NCBI RefSeq assembly: GCF_000502955.1 | Contig: NZ_AYWO01000009.1 | Span: forward strand, 136,073-175,400 | Length of the DNA stretch: 39,328 nt | Direction: 5' to 3' | Origin: Mesorhizobium sp. LNHC252B00 | Lineage (GTDB): Bacteria; Pseudomonadota; Alphaproteobacteria; Rhizobiales; Rhizobiaceae | Shown here: in pieces, positions 1 to 7,034 of the stretch | Numbering within the stretch: the first letter of the stretch is position 1 | Layout of the letters: the number at the start of each line of letters is the position of its first letter | Notes under the pieces: model-generated | What the model was told of the DNA's origin: nothing | Seen by the model: only the letters and a program-made list of their open reading frames with translations | Databases searched by the model: none | Program-made: the position numbers and the translations under genes

Positions 1-63
1 ATGTGTCGGCGTGGGCCGCCGAAGAAAACAAGAAAAGCATTGTTGTAAGGAAAGCGCGGCACG

Positions 64-217
64 CCCCCCTCTGGCCTGCCGGCCATCTCCCCCTCAAGGG
101 GGGAGATTGGATGCGCTTTCGGTTTTCGCCAATCTCCAAAGTTGCAGATCGAGCACCATCGGCGAAACTGCCGATCTCCCCCCTTGAGGGGGAGATGGCC
201 GGCAGGCCAGAGGGGGG
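64..217. repeat. Large inverted repeat, two 47-bp arms
   Basis: The arms lie at 64-110 and 171-217 and are reverse complements with one mismatch (position 108), separated by 60 bp. Each arm also holds a shorter internal hairpin formed by a C-run, TCAA and a G-run. The element sits in the gap beyond the end of the minus-strand maturation operon. It resembles the mobile palindromic intergenic repeats common in rhizobial chromosomes, and could form a large cruciform or act as a transcription stop. No protein-coding role is evident. Confidence 0.85.
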
Positions 218-279
218 TAAAAGCGCCAACATGGAAGATGAAGTCATCCCTCTGGCATGCGTAATTCGGCTCGGGTTTG

Positions 280-1890
280 TCAATCCTGCAGCACGCCGCC
301 GGCGCTTTCCAGCGCCTCGCGGGTGTCGACATCGACAGACGCCGCCGCACCGATCTCGACATCGATGACATCGAGCCCTTCGGTCTCGACCAGATGGCGT
401 GCGCCGGTGTCGCCTTCCAGATGGGCGATCGCCGGAAACAGCGAACGCGGCAAAAGCACCGGGTTGCCGCGCTTGCCATTATGTGTAGCGCGAACCACCG
501 AATTGCCGCCGGCCTTGCGGAAGGCGTCGATCAACCTGTCGAGATCGTCGGACGCGACTCCCGGCATGTCGCCGAGAACGATCATCACACCGGCGGAGCT
601 CTCGGGCAGATAGGCAATGCCGGCCTTCAGCGAGGTGGACAGGCCCTCGGCAAAATCGGGATTGTCGGCGAAGGTCACGTCGAGGCCCGCCAGAGCGGCG
701 CGCACCCGCTCGCGCTGATGGCCGGTGACGACAATCGTGCCGGAAGCCTTCGAGCCGAGCGCCCGCTCGGCGGTGCGTTGCACCAGCGGCTTGCCGTCGA
801 ACAACGCCAGCAGCTTGTTGGGTCCGCCCATGCGGCTCGACCGACCAGCCGCCAGCAGCACGATGCCGACCTTGAGCTGGCTTTTCGCCGGCAGCGGTTC
901 GCGCGGCTGCGGGCGTGTCGGGATCTCCATCAGCAGCCCGCCGACCCCCATGCCGGCAATATCCTTGGCAGTCACGTCAAGGCCGGCGATCAACCGATCC
1001 AGAACCCAGTCGAAGCCGTTCTCCTTGGGACTGCGGGCGCAACCGGGCGCGCCGATGACGCGCTTGCCGTCGAGCGTGCCGAGCACCAGCAGATTGCCGG
1101 GATCGACCGGCATGCCCGCGCGGATGACAGTCCCACCTGCCCTCTCGATGGCCGCCGGAACCACGTCGGCGAAATCGCTCATCGCCGAGGCGCCGAAGAT
1201 CACCACCATGTCGTTGTCTCGCGCCAGCGAGGCCGTGGCTTCCGCCACCGGTGCGATCTCATGCGGCGTACGATGCTCCGCCGTCAGCCTGCCGCCCGTG
1301 CGCGCCAGCCGCGCTTCGGTAACGCGCAGCGTCTTGTCCAGCACACTTGGCTTGATGCCCGGCAGAACCGTCTGGATGACGCCGACACGCACCGGCTGGT
1401 AGGCATTGACGACAAAGATCTCGCCACCGGCGCAGATTTTTGTCGCAGCATCGACCAGGGCCGAACTGACCGCGAAGGGAATGATCTTCACCGTCGCGAT
1501 CATCTGGCCTTTCTCGACCGGCGCATGCTGCGCCAGCGTGGCGATGGTGATGGCCGGATCGATGGCATTGAGGGCGTCAACCATCGCGGCATCGACCGTG
1601 AAGATACCCGACGCGTTGGCATGGAGATTGACCCGCCCGGTCGCGGCCGACCTGACCTCGATGCCGCGAAAGGCCATACCCTCGGAGATCGCCTGCGCGG
1701 CGGCATCCTCGCTGAGGTCGTCGGCAGCCAGCACAGCCGCAACGACCTCAGAAATACCGGCGGCCCGCAACAGCGCCACGTCTTCGGCGCTCAGCCTGTG
1801 CGCCTTGCGGAAGCGCCGTTCACCAGCGGTGGTGGCATGCGCCAGCACCGCGCCTTCAGCCGCCTCGATCGGGATAGGCCCGAATTTCAC
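280..1890 (-). CDS. MPT-binding / MocA-type nucleotidyltransferase fusion protein
   Basis: A 536-residue two-module protein. The N-terminal two thirds resemble the molybdopterin-binding fold of MoeA/MoaB proteins; the segment at about 228-253 (MVVIFGASAMSDF and following) looks like the MPT-binding loop. The C-terminal third (about 340-536) is an NTP_transf_3 domain of the MocA/MobA type: nucleotide-binding LLAAGRSSRMGGPNK at 345-359, metal-binding LGDMPG at 439-444, and GNPVLL near 475. The expected role is attaching CMP or GMP to molybdenum cofactor before insertion into a xanthine-dehydrogenase-like hydroxylase. It is the last gene of a minus-strand operon with XdhC, VWA and MoxR proteins, which supports that role. 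The fused arrangement occurs in other alphaproteobacteria. Whether CTP or GTP is used cannot be read from the sequence. Confidence 0.88.
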   Translation of the reverse strand: MKFGPIPIEAAEGAVLAHATTAGERRFRKAHRLSAEDVALLRAAGISEVVAAVLAADDLSEDAAAQAISEGMAFRGIEVRSAATGRVNLHANASGIFTVDAAMVDALNAIDPAITIATLAQHAPVEKGQMIATVKIIPFAVSSALVDAATKICAGGEIFVVNAYQPVRVGVIQTVLPGIKPSVLDKTLRVTEARLARTGGRLTAEHRTPHEIAPVAEATASLARDNDMVVIFGASAMSDFADVVPAAIERAGGTVIRAGMPVDPGNLLVLGTLDGKRVIGAPGCARSPKENGFDWVLDRLIAGLDVTAKDIAGMGVGGLLMEIPTRPQPREPLPAKSQLKVGIVLLAAGRSSRMGGPNKLLALFDGKPLVQRTAERALGSKASGTIVVTGHQRERVRAALAGLDVTFADNPDFAEGLSTSLKAGIAYLPESSAGVMIVLGDMPGVASDDLDRLIDAFRKAGGNSVVRATHNGKRGNPVLLPRSLFPAIAHLEGDTGARHLVETEGLDVIDVEIGAAASVDVDTREALESAGGVLQD

Positions 1891-1904
1891 GCCGCCGCGC
1901 CCGT

Positions 1905-2000
1905 AGAGCGCCGCGCGTCCTTTTGGACGCGCAAAGGACGCTCTGCTATTTTGAATCTACGCATCGTGCTTTTCCAAAATCGATTTCGATTTTGGGGCCG
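1905..2000. repeat. Rhizobial palindromic repeat with two hairpins, overlapping the xdhC end
   Basis: Two perfect hairpins lie side by side. One is at 1913-1932 (GCGCGTCC, loop TTTT, GGACGCGC) and the other at 1974-1995 (CCAAAATCG, loop ATTT, CGATTTTGG). The composition and the pair of stems match a repeat type I know from Mesorhizobium intergenic regions. The right part runs into the 3' end of the XdhC C-terminal gene, so the last residues of that protein are encoded by the repeat. Family membership is from memory and was not searched; the exact limits are approximate. Confidence 0.65.
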
Positions 2001-2694
2001 ATGCGGAGGCATCGAGACCACGCGAGCGAAAGGCGTGGATCGCTTGCGCCAGCACCGCAACCGCGATCTCAGCCGGACTGGCAGCACCAATATCGAGCCC
2101 GATCGGCGCGTGAATACGAGCGATCTGATCGGCGGTTGCGCCGAGCGCCAGCAGGCGTTCGACACGCTTGGCATGCGTCTTCCTGCTGCCGAGCGCTCCG
2201 ACATAGAAGCAGTTCGCATCCAGCGCCGCCTTCAGCGCGAAATCATCGATCTTCGGGTCATGGGTGACGGCGGCAAGTGCGCTGTAGCTGTCGAGCGGCT
2301 GGCGCTTCAGAACATCCTCCGGCCATTCGGCATGGAGCGCCACGTCGGGAAAGCGGTCCGGCGTGGCGAAAGCGGTGCGGGGGTCGATGATCTCCACGGG
2401 GTAACCGGCGATTTTCGCCATCGGCGCCAGCGCCTGGCTGATGTGAACCGCGCCGATTACCAGGAGACGCGGCTGTGGCAGATGTGCATTGAGAAAGAAG
2501 GTTCGTCCTTCGGCCTCGACCGAACCGGAACTCCCGGTGCGGAACGCTTTTGCGATTGCGGCTCCAAGATCGCCGGCGACCTGATCGCCCTCGCGCACGA
2601 TGCGGTCGCGGCCGTCACCGAGATCGGTGACAAGAATCGCGGCGCGACGGGCGCGTCGTTCGGCGTTAAGCGTCTTCAGCGCATAGGGATCCAT
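1957..2694 (-). CDS. XdhC family protein, C-terminal (Rossmann) half
   Basis: A 245-residue protein equivalent to the C-terminal half of XdhC/CoxI proteins, which help insert sulfurated molybdenum cofactor into xanthine-dehydrogenase-like enzymes. Residues from about 75 onward form the Rossmann domain, with LLVIGAVHISQALAP in place of the more usual GAGH loop. Conserved HDPKIDD, YVGALGSRKTHAKR and the HAPIGLDIGAASPAEIAVAV segment follow. The first 70 residues look like the linker region of a full-length XdhC. The ATG lies six bases after the stop of the N-terminal-half gene and has no clear ribosome-binding site, so translation is probably coupled. Both genes are in the same frame. The last residues (SASAPKSKSILEKHDA) are encoded by a palindromic repeat. 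Confidence 0.9.
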   Translation of the reverse strand: MDPYALKTLNAERRARRAAILVTDLGDGRDRIVREGDQVAGDLGAAIAKAFRTGSSGSVEAEGRTFFLNAHLPQPRLLVIGAVHISQALAPMAKIAGYPVEIIDPRTAFATPDRFPDVALHAEWPEDVLKRQPLDSYSALAAVTHDPKIDDFALKAALDANCFYVGALGSRKTHAKRVERLLALGATADQIARIHAPIGLDIGAASPAEIAVAVLAQAIHAFRSRGLDASASAPKSKSILEKHDA

Positions 2695-2700
2695 TCGAGA

Positions 2701-3039
2701 TCAGCCCAGTCTTTCCACATAGACCTTGATGCGGCCGCCGCAGGACAGGCCGACCTGCCAGGCGGTTTCGTCGGCAACACCGAACTCCAGCATCCTGGCC
2801 TTGCCGCTGTCGATGACGTCGATGGCCTCGGTCACCACCGCGCCTTCGACGCATCCGCCCGAAACCGAGCCGTGGAAATTGCCGTCTGCGTCGATGACCA
2901 GATGGCTGCCCACAGGTCGGGGCGCGGAACCCCAGGTCTCGACCACTGTCGCGATGGCCACGTCCTTGCCGTCGTTCATCCAGCCTTCCGCGATGATCAA
3001 GGGGTCACGGGCTTCATCCAGATAAATGCTGTTTTCCAT
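2701..3039 (-). CDS. XdhC family protein, N-terminal (XdhC/CoxI) half
   Basis: A 112-residue protein matching the N-terminal domain of XdhC/CoxI: the ATVVETWGSAPRPVGSHLVI segment (about 30-49), GSVSGGCVEGAVV (57-69), and GLSCGGRIKVYVE near the end. The Cys of SGGCVEG is the residue implicated in cofactor handling in this family. I chose the ATG at 3039 because the domain begins directly after it and an AGAGA-like sequence precedes it; the longer open frame upstream runs antisense to nothing useful and overlaps the VWA gene. It is followed after an in-frame TGA and two codons by the Rossmann half. Together the two would make one ordinary XdhC. The pair sits between the CoxE-like and nucleotidyltransferase genes. 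Confidence 0.9.
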   Translation of the reverse strand: MENSIYLDEARDPLIIAEGWMNDGKDVAIATVVETWGSAPRPVGSHLVIDADGNFHGSVSGGCVEGAVVTEAIDVIDSGKARMLEFGVADETAWQVGLSCGGRIKVYVERLG

Positions 3040-3069
3040 GATCGTTTCTCTGAGAGTCTGTTTTTCCGG

Positions 3070-3083
3070 ATATATGGCTATGC
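3070..3083 (-). promoter_or_regulatory. Candidate shared operator/promoter element, copy 2
   Basis: The plus strand reads ATATATGGCTATGC. It matches 12 of 14 bases of the element at 5812-5825. It ends 31 bases upstream of the start of the XdhC N-terminal gene and overlaps the TAG stop of the VWA gene. The similar placement before two genes of one operon suggests an internal promoter or operator. No regulator can be named. Confidence 0.4.
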
Positions 3084-4322
3084 GGCACGTCTCGCGCCAA
3101 CTTCCATCCATTGGCGCGGGTCGACCGACTGTGCCGACTTCTTGTCCAGCGATGCGCAGAGGTCGGCGAGCGCATCGAGATTGTGCACCGAGCGGAACTC
3201 GTCGACATGCGGCAGCATCGCCTTGACGCCGCGGGCGCGCGCCTGGAAGCCGTCGAAACGCAGCAACGGGTTCAGCCAGATCAGCCGCCGGCAGGATTTG
3301 TGCAGGCGCTCCATTTCCTCCGACAGGCCGGCGACATCGTCGCGCTCCAGCCCGTCGGTGATCAAAAGCACGACCGCACCCTGCCCCAGCACGCGGCGCG
3401 ACCATATCAGGTTGAACTCGGACAGCGTGTCGCCAATGCGGGTGCCGCCCGACCAGTCCCTGACCGCAGTCGAACAATCGGCAAGGGCGGCATCGGGGTC
3501 GCGATGGCGCATCTGACGGGTCAGGTTGGTCAGCCGGGTGCCGAAAACGAACGTGTGCACGCGCCGGCGTTTTTCCGTCAGCGCATGCAGGAAATGCAGG
3601 AAGATGCGCGTGTACTGGCTCATCGAGCCGGAAATGTCGGCCAGCACAACCAGCGGCGGATGAACTTCGCGAGCTGAGCGGAATTTCGGCAGGATCAGTT
3701 CGCCGCCGGTGCGCGCGGCTGAACGCATCATGGCGCGCGGATCGACGCGGCGACCCTGCGCGTCGGCTTTGAAGCGCCGCGTTCGCACCATGTCGAAAGG
3801 CAGCCGCAGCTGCGCGATCGCCTTCTTTGCGTCGGCCATCTCGGTCGCGTTCATCTGGGCAAAATCCTTGCCTCGCAGCACCTCGTTGCCGGAAAAAGTG
3901 AACCGGGCGTCGACCTCGATCTCAGGGATTTCCTGGGCTGGCTGGTTCTTCTGGTGGCCTTCGAACATCGCCTGGCTGACGCGGTTCTCGGCTGCGCGGG
4001 GCTTCTGCTTTTCCCTGTTGTCAGGCGCCACCGGCGAAAACATCGCCAGCATCTTTTCGATCAGTTCACGCGATTTCCAGAACAGCCGGAAGGCTTCGTC
4101 GAAAATGGCGTGATCCTCATGCCTGGACACCAGCACGGCGTGCAGCGTCCAGTAGAAATCGTCACGCGAGCCGATGCCAGCGACGAGAACCGCCTCGATG
4201 GCATCCTTGACCGAGGCGGGCCCGACCCGCATGCCGGCCTTGCGCAGAGTGCGGGCGAAATAAACGATATTGTCGGCGATCCGCCCGTCGGCCTTCGCTT
4301 CTTTCGGCTCCTGGATCGGCAT
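3078..4322 (-). CDS. coxE: CoxE-like VWA-domain protein
   Basis: A 414-residue protein of the CoxE/VWA-containing family. In carbon monoxide dehydrogenase systems these work with the AAA+ protein CoxD in maturing the active-site metal cluster. The N-terminal 200 residues are the family's helical region; the von Willebrand A domain follows. Its metal-ion-dependent adhesion site is complete: DISGS at 229-233, SGGTRIGD around 291-298, and ITDG at 321-324. The gene starts three bases beyond the MoxR stop, so the two are almost certainly co-translated, as expected for a MoxR-VWA pair. The CO dehydrogenase link rests on gene order with XdhC and nucleotidyltransferase genes. No coxL, coxM or coxS gene is visible, so the real client could be another molybdenum hydroxylase. 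Confidence 0.88.
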   Translation of the reverse strand: MPIQEPKEAKADGRIADNIVYFARTLRKAGMRVGPASVKDAIEAVLVAGIGSRDDFYWTLHAVLVSRHEDHAIFDEAFRLFWKSRELIEKMLAMFSPVAPDNREKQKPRAAENRVSQAMFEGHQKNQPAQEIPEIEVDARFTFSGNEVLRGKDFAQMNATEMADAKKAIAQLRLPFDMVRTRRFKADAQGRRVDPRAMMRSAARTGGELILPKFRSAREVHPPLVVLADISGSMSQYTRIFLHFLHALTEKRRRVHTFVFGTRLTNLTRQMRHRDPDAALADCSTAVRDWSGGTRIGDTLSEFNLIWSRRVLGQGAVVLLITDGLERDDVAGLSEEMERLHKSCRRLIWLNPLLRFDGFQARARGVKAMLPHVDEFRSVHNLDALADLCASLDKKSAQSVDPRQWMEVGARRAA

Positions 4323-4325
4323 CGC

Positions 4326-5255
4326 CTACTCCGCCGCCGAAAGCTCGGCCTTCACCTCGTTGAGGATGCGCCGGCCTTCGCCCTGTTCGATGCGGGCAAT
4401 GTCGTCCTGGTATTTCAACAGCACGCCGATCGTGTCGGATACGGTTTCAGGATCGAGCGCCACCTTGTCGAGCTCGGTGAGCGCGCCGGCCCAGTCGATG
4501 GTTTCGGCGACACCCGGCACCTTGAACAGCTCGATCTGGCGCAGCTTCTGGATGAAGGAGACCACTTCAGCCGAAAGCCGCTGGTTGGCCTGCGGCACCT
4601 TGCGGCGCACGATCTCCAGCTCGCGCTCGGCATTGGGATAGTCGACCCAGTGATAGAGGCAGCGCCGCTTCAGCGCATCGTGGATCTCGCGGGTGCGGTT
4701 GGTCGTGATGATGACGATCGGCGGCTCGTCCGCCTTGATGGTGCCGAGTTCAGGCACCGTGACCTGGAAGTCGGAGAGGATTTCGAGCAGGAAGGCTTCG
4801 AAGGCCTCGTCGGTGCGGTCGAGTTCGTCGATCAGGAAGACCGGGGCTGCCCCCGTCTTGCCGGTCAGTGCATCGAGCACCGGGCGGCGGATCAGGTATT
4901 TTTCGGAGAAGACATTGCGCTCCATGGCGGAGCGCTCGACCTTGCCGACCGCCTCCTCCATGCGGATCTCGATCATCTGCGCGGCGTAGTTCCACTCATA
5001 GACGGCGGACGAGACGTCGAGGCCTTCATAGCACTGCAGGCGGATCAGCCGACGGCCGAGCGCCTGCGCCAACACCTTGGCGATTTCGGTCTTACCGACG
5101 CCGGCCTCGCCCTCGAGGAACAGCGGCCGCTTCATGCGCAACGACAGGAACAGCACGGTCGCCAGCGACCGATCCGCCACATAATCCGCGCCGGTCAGGA
5201 GATCGAGCGTCTCGTCGATCGTCCGCGGCGCGGCGCGCGGTTTCAGCTCGGTCAT
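4326..5255 (-). CDS. coxD: MoxR-family AAA+ ATPase (CoxD-like)
   Basis: A 309-residue MoxR-type AAA+ ATPase. Walker A is GEAGVGKT at 49-56 and Walker B is FLIDELDR at about 140-147. A sensor-type ITTNRTREI follows, and the C-terminal lid domain is complete. In the Oligotropha system CoxD is a membrane-bound ATPase needed to activate the molybdenum-copper site; MoxR proteins in general act with VWA partners as metal-insertion chaperones. The start codon overlaps the stop of the flavin-reductase gene by four bases (ATGA), and the VWA gene follows immediately. Family assignment is firm; the client enzyme is inferred from the neighbourhood. Confidence 0.9.
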   Translation of the reverse strand: MTELKPRAAPRTIDETLDLLTGADYVADRSLATVLFLSLRMKRPLFLEGEAGVGKTEIAKVLAQALGRRLIRLQCYEGLDVSSAVYEWNYAAQMIEIRMEEAVGKVERSAMERNVFSEKYLIRRPVLDALTGKTGAAPVFLIDELDRTDEAFEAFLLEILSDFQVTVPELGTIKADEPPIVIITTNRTREIHDALKRRCLYHWVDYPNAERELEIVRRKVPQANQRLSAEVVSFIQKLRQIELFKVPGVAETIDWAGALTELDKVALDPETVSDTIGVLLKYQDDIARIEQGEGRRILNEVKAELSAAE

Positions 5256-5779
5256 TCTTTCTCCGTGAACGCCGGCGCTCCGCTTTCCAGAACGTGGTAG
5301 CCGCGGGCGTGGTAGATCAGCGGCCGCAAATTATCGCCCATCCGCAGGCCTGTCACCTTGCCAAAAAGCACACGATGAGTGGCCAGGTCCTTGGTGTCGA
5401 TCAATTCGCAGTCGAACACGGCGAGCGCGCCCTTCAGAGTTGGCGCGCCGGTGGAGATCACGTCCCATTCGCCAAGCGCGAAGCGCTCCTCGACCGGCAG
5501 GCCGGTGATGCCGGAAAAGCCGATCGACAGCGGCTCCTGATGCGAGGCCAGCGTGTTCAAGGCAAATTTGCCGTTTTTCACGAACGGCTCATTCTTGGGA
5601 TTTTCACGGTTGAGACAGACCAGAATGGTCGGCGGTGTATCCGACACGGAACAGGCCGCGATCACCGTGGCGCCGCGCTTGCCGGCCGGCCCATCGGTGG
5701 TGACAACATGGACGTGGCCGGCAAAATGGCTCATGGCGTCGCGGTAGGCCTGCGGCCCAATTTCGTTCTTCTTCAGCAC
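5252..5779 (-). CDS. Flavin reductase domain protein (HpaC/RutF-like)
   Basis: A 175-residue flavin reductase-like protein. It has the family's VHVVTTDGPAGKRGATV start, the ACSVSDTPPTILVCLN segment, NPKNEPFVKNGKFALN, and a Y-H-x-R-G-Y motif near the C terminus. Such proteins use NAD(P)H to reduce FMN or FAD, often for a partner monooxygenase, but none is next to it. The start is GTG at 5779 with GGAAAA upstream; the nearby ATG at 5793 is in another frame and stops after six codons. It is the first gene of the minus-strand operon, so it may supply reduced flavin or electrons to cofactor maturation or to the hydroxylase. That role is inference. Confidence 0.85.
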   Translation of the reverse strand: MLKKNEIGPQAYRDAMSHFAGHVHVVTTDGPAGKRGATVIAACSVSDTPPTILVCLNRENPKNEPFVKNGKFALNTLASHQEPLSIGFSGITGLPVEERFALGEWDVISTGAPTLKGALAVFDCELIDTKDLATHRVLFGKVTGLRMGDNLRPLIYHARGYHVLESGAPAFTEKE

Positions 5780-5811
5780 CGTATGTTTTCCATGGTCAGG
5801 ATCCTACCGAC

Positions 5812-5825
5812 ATATATGGCCATAC
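5812..5825 (-). promoter_or_regulatory. Candidate operator, near-palindromic, before the maturation operon
   Basis: ATATATGGCCATAC on the plus strand contains the perfect palindrome TATGGCCATA at 5815-5824; extended to 5812-5827 it is a 16-bp palindrome with one mismatched pair. It ends 33 bases upstream of the GTG start of the flavin reductase. A 12/14 copy sits 31 bases before the XdhC N-terminal gene at 3070-3083. It lies in the divergent gap with the ligand-binding protein gene. Confidence 0.45.
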
Positions 5826-5960
5826 ATAGCCTGCCACAAGCGAAGTGCTTGAGCCATATCCCGAAATTCGCGTGTTGCACCAAGGTCGGGCAGGCTTTAG
5901 GTCTTGGCGATAAATAGGTGCCAGCAGCATAAGACCGGCACAGAGGACCTCATCGCTCGA

Positions 5961-7034
5961 ATGCGACCCAGGACAAGAACGATAGCGGCGCTGTTCTGGC
6001 TGTTTCTGGCCAGTGATGCGAATGCCCAGACGCTGGTGGTCGGCGTCTCAGCGCCTCTCTCTGGACCATCGGCCATTCTCGGCAAGCAGATCGAGGCCGG
6101 CACCGGTCAGGCGGCCCTAGCGAACGGCATAGAACTCAAGATCGTGGATGACGCCTGCACTGCGGACGGAGGCGCTGCCGCGGCCAGGGAATTCGTCGCA
6201 GCCAAGGTCAATGTCGTGGTCGGATTCCTTTGCACCGAGGCGATCGAGGCGGCGATGCCGATCCTCAGGGATGCCAACATTCCAGTCATTACCGTTGGCG
6301 TGCGAACCGAAAGCCTGACCGACCGCCGCGCCAAGACCGGCTGGCCGGTCTTTCGCCTCGGGCCACGCGGCGACGATGAGCGCAACGCCGTCGCCTCCAC
6401 CCTCACCCATCTGTGGCAAGGCGAGTTGTTCGCGGTCATCGACGACGGCACCATCTATGGCCGCGAAATCGCCGAGACGTTGCGGGCGGCCGCGGAGCAG
6501 GCAGCGCTGAAACCGGTATTCGTCGACACGTTCCGGCCGCAGCTCGACAATCAGATCGGCATGATCGGCCGGCTGAAGAAGGCCGGCGCCACGCATGTAT
6601 TTGCCGGCGGCGACGGCGACGACATAGCCATCATGGGCCGGGATGCCGCACAGCTCCAGGCCGGCATCGTCTTTGCCGGCGGGGAGAACCTCCGCACACC
6701 GACCGGCGACGTGCCCTATGCCGTGGGAACATTGATGATCGCACCGCCGGAATGGGCCGATGTCGCCGACCCCAAACTATTGTCGGCCTTTGCCACGCAG
6801 AAGGTCGTGCCCGACGGTTATACGCTGCCCGCCTACGCGGCGATCGAGATCGCCAAAACGGCGTCAACCTTGTCCGAGGGCTCGGGCAAGCCACTGACCG
6901 AGGCCCTGACGGGACAGGACTTTACCACTGCGATCGGGCCGATCCGCTTTGATGCAAAAGGCGACCTCAGCCAGAGCCCTTACCGCGTCTTCCGCTTCGA
7001 CGGCACACGCTTTGCGCCTTTGGAAAGCAACTGA
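5961..7034 (+). CDS. Periplasmic branched-chain amino acid-type substrate-binding protein
   Basis: A 357-residue secreted ligand-binding protein of the Leu/Ile/Val-binding (peripla_BP_6) fold. I start it at the ATG at 5961 because a clean signal peptide follows (hydrophobic IAALFWLFLA, cleavage after DANA); an upstream in-frame ATG at 5904 would place 19 odd residues before it. The mature part has the family's VGVSAPLSGPSAILG opening, VNVVVGFLCTEAIEAAMPI, and a type-I periplasmic fold with FAGGDGDD in the second lobe. No permease or ATPase gene is adjacent, so it is an orphan or serves a transporter elsewhere. The stop overlaps the next ATG by one base (TGATG), linking it to the P1 hydrolase. 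The ligand is unknown. Confidence 0.85.
   Translation: MRPRTRTIAALFWLFLASDANAQTLVVGVSAPLSGPSAILGKQIEAGTGQAALANGIELKIVDDACTADGGAAAAREFVAAKVNVVVGFLCTEAIEAAMPILRDANIPVITVGVRTESLTDRRAKTGWPVFRLGPRGDDERNAVASTLTHLWQGELFAVIDDGTIYGREIAETLRAAAEQAALKPVFVDTFRPQLDNQIGMIGRLKKAGATHVFAGGDGDDIAIMGRDAAQLQAGIVFAGGENLRTPTGDVPYAVGTLMIAPPEWADVADPKLLSAFATQKVVPDGYTLPAYAAIEIAKTASTLSEGSGKPLTEALTGQDFTTAIGPIRFDAKGDLSQSPYRVFRFDGTRFAPLESN

Noticed and set aside
1..48. Possible C-terminal tail of a gene entering from the left on the plus strand
   Set aside because: The frame ending at 46-48 is only 15 codons long in the window and gives no family clue.
277..3516. A 1079-codon open frame on the plus strand
   Set aside because: It runs antisense to four well-supported minus-strand genes. 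Its product is rich in Arg, His and Asp with no domain, which is typical of the mirror of GC-rich genes.
3954..5300. A 448-codon plus-strand open frame
   Set aside because: It is antisense to the MoxR and VWA genes, which have complete motifs, and shows no family trait.
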